64,000 nucleotides of DNA from Bryoerythrophyllum caledonicum (Eukaryota; Streptophyta; Bryopsida; Pottiales; Pottiaceae). The notes beneath the pieces were generated by a model. That model was not told the DNA's origin. It was given only the letters and a program-made list of their open reading frames with translations, and ran no database searches. Positions 59,437 through 64,000 of this stretch are shown here, piece by piece; within the stretch, counting starts at the first letter, position 1; each line of letters opens with the position of its first letter. The stretch spans positions 23,578,754 through 23,642,753 of the forward strand of contig OZ020520.1 of assembly GCA_963971425.1 (NCBI GenBank). The letters are read 5' to 3'. The position numbers were made by a program, and so were the translations under genes.

Positions 59437-60594
59437 ATGGATGCATGTGCAAGCAAGAAAAAGTCTAAGGCAGCATTTATGCTTGAAGCAAGAGTGGAGA
59501 GTGCAAAAGCGTGTATGTCCAGGATGACTGTAGAGGAACGTATTAAATGTTCAAGGAGCCATTGGAGCAAGTCGACACAGTCAACCGAACTCCTTTCCTT
59601 GAAAGAAGTTGCGGCAATTAAGCTTGATATTGGGGAAGTGTTTAATGCTTGGGAATTGCATCCAAAATGGGGATTTTTCTTTTTGACATTGGATAAATTT
59701 CACGAATTCAAAGTGGGTGAGAAGTTTGCAAAGGGTGGGCAGGTGGAGCTCTTCGATGTCTGATGGTGGAATCCAAAGGGGAATGAGAGGGATGTGGAGT
59801 TGGGAAGAAGGTGGGTGGTGAAGGTTTTTAAGGAGGCCTAGGGACTTAGTTACAAGATTTGCAATGCCAATGGCGCCAAGGAATGTTCTAATTTAGAGCA
59901 ACAATGAAGCAACGGTGTGAGCTTGGAAAAGATCTAGGGAGGTTGTGTAAGAATTTGGTACAATATGTTACTTTGATGGAGGATGGGAGGTTTGTTTTCC
60001 TCATGGAAAATGAAGATGAAGATTTGCGGAGTTTTATTGATCGCAAAATGTTGGAAAGTAGCCATCATGGCGGTAGACCTTTACCAGCCTTAGAGAGGAT
60101 GCTGAAGAGTACATGTGTAATGTTGCACTTGGAGTGGATGGTTTACATAGGTATAATATTGTCCATCGGGACCTCAAGGCGTCTAATGTACTTGTCTTCA
60201 CAAGGGGTAGAAGTACATTTCGTGTTGAATTTGATTTTGAGTCTCTATTAGAGTGGTAGGGACAAAATGGTGGAGAGCTTCCGAGATATTGCAAGCTTGT
60301 AAAGAAGGGTATGTGTTGAGGAACCCAAAGTTGCTTTTGAAAGCGACAAACATTTATAGTCTAGGGATGACATTTTACGAGATCTTGACAGGGAAACATC
60401 CTTTCCAAGATGAGGAAGTGACAATGGATCTTGTTATTGAAGGGGGCCGACCTCTTGTGCTGGAGTTTGTTGATGAATGGGCACAACAATGCTACATTGG
60501 TGTTGGCAGCCTAATTGTGGTGCGAGACCTTCAATTGAAGATATTCTTGGGATACTTGAAACTAATTCAAGTTCACAATTTATGTAAGATATAA
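59437..60594 (+). pseudogene. Broken plant serine/threonine-type protein kinase gene
   Basis: Kinase subdomains appear in order but in different frames: WVVKVFKEA (ATP-binding Lys, near 59.82 kb), LCKNLVQYVTLMEDGRFVFL (60.0 kb), LHRYNIVHRDLKASNVLV (catalytic loop, near 60.15-60.19 kb), EFDFES in place of DFG, VVGTKWWRASEIL (APE box as ASE, near 60.26 kb), NIYSLGMTFYEILTGKHPF (subdomain IX, Asp replaced by Asn, near 60.36 kb) and, in a third frame, ARPSIEDILGILETNSSS near 60.52-60.58 kb. The upstream frame (59,437-59,763) may be its N-terminal regulatory part. At least three stops or shifts break it. The style resembles kinase families expanded in bryophytes and lycophytes; that is inference. 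Confidence 0.8.
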
Positions 60595-60599
60595 TTGTG

Positions 60600-62135
60600 G
60601 AAAGATTAAAGTTGTTTAGGGAAGATGAGACTTGAGCCACCATTGAAGGAGGTCCAATGGGTTACACGTGTAGGCAATGAATTACCTTTGAAGGTTGGCA
60701 AGCTCTTCAAGCTACAATTTAGATATAGTGTAGAGATAGAAAATGGTTTGGACCATGTAATTGCATTGCCATAAATACAAATTGGTGGTTGATGTCAGGT
60801 TCGACGCGTTGGAGGGTTTGTGGAGGTTGGTTTACGCGTTATAAACCAACTAGGAGGTTAAATGGCCCAAGGAAGACCTAGATGCTAGCTCTAGTTAGTA
60901 ATTAGAGTTAGTATTAGAGTCTTTTGACTTTTAGGGCATTGGTGGTGTCTTTTGACACCGCATTTGGGACTTGGAGTCCAAATGACCTCCACGTGTAGTG
61001 TGGGGAGACTCATCTTTCTCAAGTTGAGTCTCCCACGTGATGGAGTGAGAGAGTGCGTGCGTGCGTGCACTTCTTAAACTTCATTGTTATTATGCGACCA
61101 TTCTTTAAGAATGGCATTGGCTTGAATATGTGTAGTTTATGAGTATTTTCTACCTGTTTATTACTTGAGAAAGATCATCACTAAGATATGAGTGTATTCC
61201 TAGTGATTTAGTGACACTTAAAACCCTCAAAATGTTGTGTTTAGGGTGTTTTTGAGCAATGTTTTAGTGCTGAAATTTTTGTTGCAAAAGCTCAAGCATA
61301 TTTAGAAGGGATGAATGTTGTAGATAAGGTTAGAAGTTGTGGTTGAGAACAAACCAATGGAGATAGAGTTGGATGAGATTCCGTTGACTCAGGGTTTCAT
61401 TCACTCGGATGAGATCCACTTTGTGCGGGTTGTCAACGTCTTGGCTGGGGACCTGCTTGGTGCGAGGGAAGGAGCTTGCTTTGGTTCGAGTTGACTGCAA
61501 GGACGCGGATGGGTAGACTGTGGTAATCGGTCTGGCGGCGGACTCGGGGTGGTGCAGGTATCAATTGGAGCTGCGAAGGCAGTGTCCGGTGGAAGCGACT
61601 GCAAGGGGCTCTGGTCGTTGACGATGAGTGCGCGCACGTGAGTCTGGTGGGATTTTGCGACATGAGTTGGGCAGTGGGTCTTCACGGGGCAGCAGTAGGT
61701 TTAGCAGCAACAGCAGCAGGTGCGGGTGCAACGGCACTAGCCAGCTTGGCGTCTACCACAGGGACCTCAACAGTAGTGGGCGTTTCCTCCACGACCTCAC
61801 CACTCTTCGCCACTCCGTTGACCGAATCACTCGCCGCTCCGTTGATCGAATCAGAGGGCGTGAGCTGCAGTGGTGGTGTTGTCGTCCTCTGCATTACTGG
61901 TGGTTTCCTAGTCAGATGTAGGCTCGGGTTTGTGTGTAGACGTTCGGGATTGAGACGCACGGAGAGGTTTGATGTGAGAGCAATGGGGTTGGGGATTTTT
62001 TTGGGGGGGGGTTGGGGTAGAGTGACGTGAGGCGCGGGGAGTGTACGTGCGAGGACAAAGTGAGTGCGTACAGACAGATAGGTAGAGACGGCGCAGACAT
62101 CGTTCACCTCGGCACAGACAGGTTTGCGCGGTATC
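60600..62135. other. Region without a supported gene, GC-rich from 61.4 kb
   Basis: 60.6-61.4 kb is ordinary intergenic sequence with a GTGCGTGCGTGC microsatellite near 61,055. 61.4-62.1 kb is GC-rich with overlapping frames on both strands (longest 141 codons, minus, 62,107-61,682, Pro/Ala/Val-rich), but no conserved motif. It could be a CpG-rich promoter or a decayed gene. Confidence 0.4.
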
Positions 62136-62139
62136 CTAC

Positions 62140-62340
62140 CCAGGCTATGAGATTGGTACCCGGACTTATGATCTATACCCGGTTGTTCGACTCTACCCGG
62201 CTTCTAGATCATACCCCGACAGGGTCTACACCCGGGATTGAAGTTGATACCCGACTTGGGCCTTGATACCCTAGATTGATATTTATGCCATGTTGCAACT
62301 TGGATTCAATTTGGAACCCAGTCCTGATACCCTGTGCAAG
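62140..62340. repeat. Spaced TACCCGG/ATACCC motif cluster
   Basis: About ten ATACCC or TACCCGG hexamers-heptamers at roughly 12-20 bp intervals (TATCCTACCC, GGTACCCGG, TATACCCGG, CTACCCGG, CATACCCCG, CTACACCCGGG, GATACCCGA, GATACCCTAG, GATACCCTG). This resembles the subterminal motif reiteration of some DNA transposons, and a related pattern occurs in the MULE-B ends. Confidence 0.55.
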
Positions 62341-63545
62341 CCGAAACCCTGTGAGAGCCATGGGCTTTCCCACTGGCACCACCGATGTACTTGAAATTTC
62401 AGAACCACAGAGACGGTTTTTACTTGGTCAGGCAATGGATTTTAATTGCCTGACTTGGATTGTATCGTTTGTGGTTGCTGAACAGAAGCGTTTAGCTTCT
62501 AGTTTGACGAGTTACATGGGTTATTATGAGTTGCGGGCGGCAGGAGAACCACTTGCCTTTGTCAGGGGACAAGCAAGGTGGTTGGGGGCGAGAGGGCCTT
62601 TGCACCTCATCGATGGAACATGTGGGATACCGCAAATAATTTTGCGACGACCACAACAACAGACACTATAAGAAACCCGTGTTTTTTGTTATGTCCTTAA
62701 TCATGTCAGCGTGTTTTTTTTGATGTCTTGGAGCTAGCCAGTAATGTCCCCGTGAACGTGAGGATGTCCACGCGTCAATAATGAACAGTGGAGGTGGGAG
62801 GGTCCCGAAACGCGCGTGCGAAATAGGAGACGCGATGATGTCTCCAACAACGCGCCCGTCTCCGAGGACGTCATCGAGGACATCTTGGGTGACGCAAAAC
62901 TGCCACGCTGGCAGCGAACAAGCGTTTCACCTGAGGTAAGAATGTCGAAGTTACTGTTGTGCAAGGTAGAAAGCAGCCCAACGTTAAAAAAAACAACGAA
63001 ACGGGCAGCGGTCTGCAAGAGGAGGAAAAAAAAGGCACGAGCCTTATAAAACTAGATTTTTTAAAAAATAAAATAAAAATATAAAGTATATAAAATTGAA
63101 GAATATTCTGATTATATTTATTAACTTTGATCCTCTGAAATTTTTTATTTGTCCACTTCGTATAAAAATGGTTTCCAAAATAAAATTTAATTTTAAATAT
63201 TAAAAATACAAAATATTAATTAATATAATAATAATATTTTATAAAAAATGATTATTCTGTAATTAAAGCGGACATATTAAATTCAGTACTGTATATTTAA
63301 ATATTAAATAATATTTATTAATTAATATAATATTAAAATACCACTTTTCTACCAAAACCCGAATTATAAAGAATTTAGGGTGATTTTGTAAAGTCCTTGG
63401 TGGCTTACCCATGTGGACATATTATATATTTTGTAGTTTACAGCACTTCATCTACATGGCAAACACAATTCCATGTCGGACAAGGTGACACGTCATTTTG
63501 TGTATAGGTCCACGTCACTTGAGACATCCAATTGAAGATGTCTCG
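62341..63545. other. Unassigned region, AT-rich from 63.05 kb
   Basis: 62,358-62,671 (+) is a protein-like frame (MGFPTGTTDVLEISEPQRRF, LLGQAMDFNCLTWIVSFVVA) with no recognised family. 62,700-63,040 has a GC-rich segment with AACGCGCCCGTCTCC. 63,050-63,360 is almost pure AT (TAATATTAAAATA-like). No gene supported. Confidence 0.35.
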
Positions 63546-63549
63546 AGTA

Positions 63550-63680
63550 ACGTCTACATGTCTTTGAGGACATCCCACAGAGACGTCTCTGAAAACATCA
63601 GCAGTGTTTGGCAAAACATTGACATGTCCTGGAAAACATCGACATGTCCTGGAAAACATCATCATGTCTTGCAAAACATA
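63550..63680. repeat. ~20-bp minisatellite (ACATGTCCTGGAAAACATCG)
   Basis: Four clear units from 63,601 to 63,680 (two identical GACATGTCCTGGAAAACATC units plus two diverged), with weaker units upstream (GAGGACATCCCACAGAGACG, GTCTCTGAAAACATCAGC). Confidence 0.75.
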
Positions 63681-63714
63681 GTAGGATGAATTTCGTCAAG
63701 TTCATTGGATGAAT

Positions 63715-63800
63715 AGAGGCGGCGAGGGTTAGCTGCTCCAGCCATAGTTAGGTCATGAGGCGGCTAGGGTTAGCTGCTGCAGCCATAGTTAGGTCATGAG
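63715..63800. repeat. 42-bp tandem duplication
   Basis: Two adjacent copies of a unit with GAGGCGGCGAGGGTTAGCTG, CTCCAGCCATAGTTAGGTCA, TG, differing at a few positions. Confidence 0.8.
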
Positions 63801-63849
63801 ACCTTTAAGTAGAATTTGAGGTTGCACAAAGCTCGCTTTGGCCTTCATT

Positions 63850-64000
63850 TCTCCAAGTAGTTAGAGTTTAGAATGTAGAGGTTGGAGTTTTAGAGTGTAG
63901 ACTGAGTTTACAAGTTAGAATGTTAGAGTTTAGAGTGTAGAGGTTAGAGTTTTGAGTGTAGAGGTTAGAGTTTAGAGTGTAGAGGTTAGAGGTGCAGTGT
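63850..64000. repeat. GTTAGAGTTTAGAGTGTAGAG minisatellite running off the window
   Basis: Irregular reiteration of TTAGAGTTTAGAGTGTAGAG (at least six units) that continues to the last base of the window. The true extent is unknown. Confidence 0.8.

Noticed and set aside
61682-62107. 141-codon minus-strand frame in GC-rich DNA
   Set aside because: Pro/Ala/Val-rich with no conserved motif and overlapped by similar frames on the other strand; composition explains it.
1-64000. LTR retroelements or other capsid-bearing elements
   Set aside because: No paired long terminal direct repeats, protease, integrase or capsid motifs were seen; the only reverse transcriptases belong to LINEs.

Overview
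This is nuclear DNA of a land plant. The evidence is intron-rich genes with GT-AG splicing and ~80-350 bp introns, a chloroplast stromal processing peptidase with an N-terminal transit peptide, a CNOT9/RCD1 gene of plant type, and plant-style Mutator-like (MULE) transposons. The kinase relic and the transposon types suggest a non-seed plant (bryophyte or lycophyte grade). That placement is inference.

Layout. 1-3.6 kb is AT-rich, with an unrecognised gene relic, two copies of a dispersed repeat and a LINE tail. 3.7-12.03 kb (+) is a complete 23-exon stromal processing peptidase gene (1,240 aa, all splice phases close). 13.25-15.17 kb (-) is a complete 8-exon CNOT9 gene (250 aa), convergent with the first. 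16.43-~24.3 kb (-) is a long LINE (LINE-1) encoding a 2A-like peptide motif, APE endonuclease, reverse transcriptase, RNase H and a C-terminal CCHC finger. 24-28 kb is repeats. 28.18-~30.33 kb (-) is a coiled-coil RING-finger gene whose 5' end is unresolved. 31.36-37.16 kb is a decayed MULE (MULE-B) with inverted ends and a SWIM-finger transposase relic. 37-40.6 kb is mostly non-coding, with a GC-rich minisatellite.

40.6-56.33 kb is a nested structure. A second LINE (LINE-2, -) is split by two MULEs: MULE-A (40,922-44,255, perfect 9-bp target duplication) and the larger MULE-C (about 44,628-54,007). MULE-C is the most interesting object. It has a long transposase gene (-) diverging from a seven-exon gene (+) for a ParB-like domain fused to a beta-class DNA methyltransferase domain. 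Between them lies a 126/127-bp tandem array of nested palindromes. The methyltransferase gene has two in-frame TAG codons and one frame discrepancy, so this copy is probably decaying. The transposase frame is open over 735 codons.

56.3-64 kb holds a second copy of a ~1-kb non-coding repeat, a broken protein-kinase gene and several minisatellites. I saw no LTR retroelement, Polinton, tRNA, rRNA or CRISPR array. Exon borders were placed by eye from splice signals and reading phase. Family calls come from motif recognition, not from searches.
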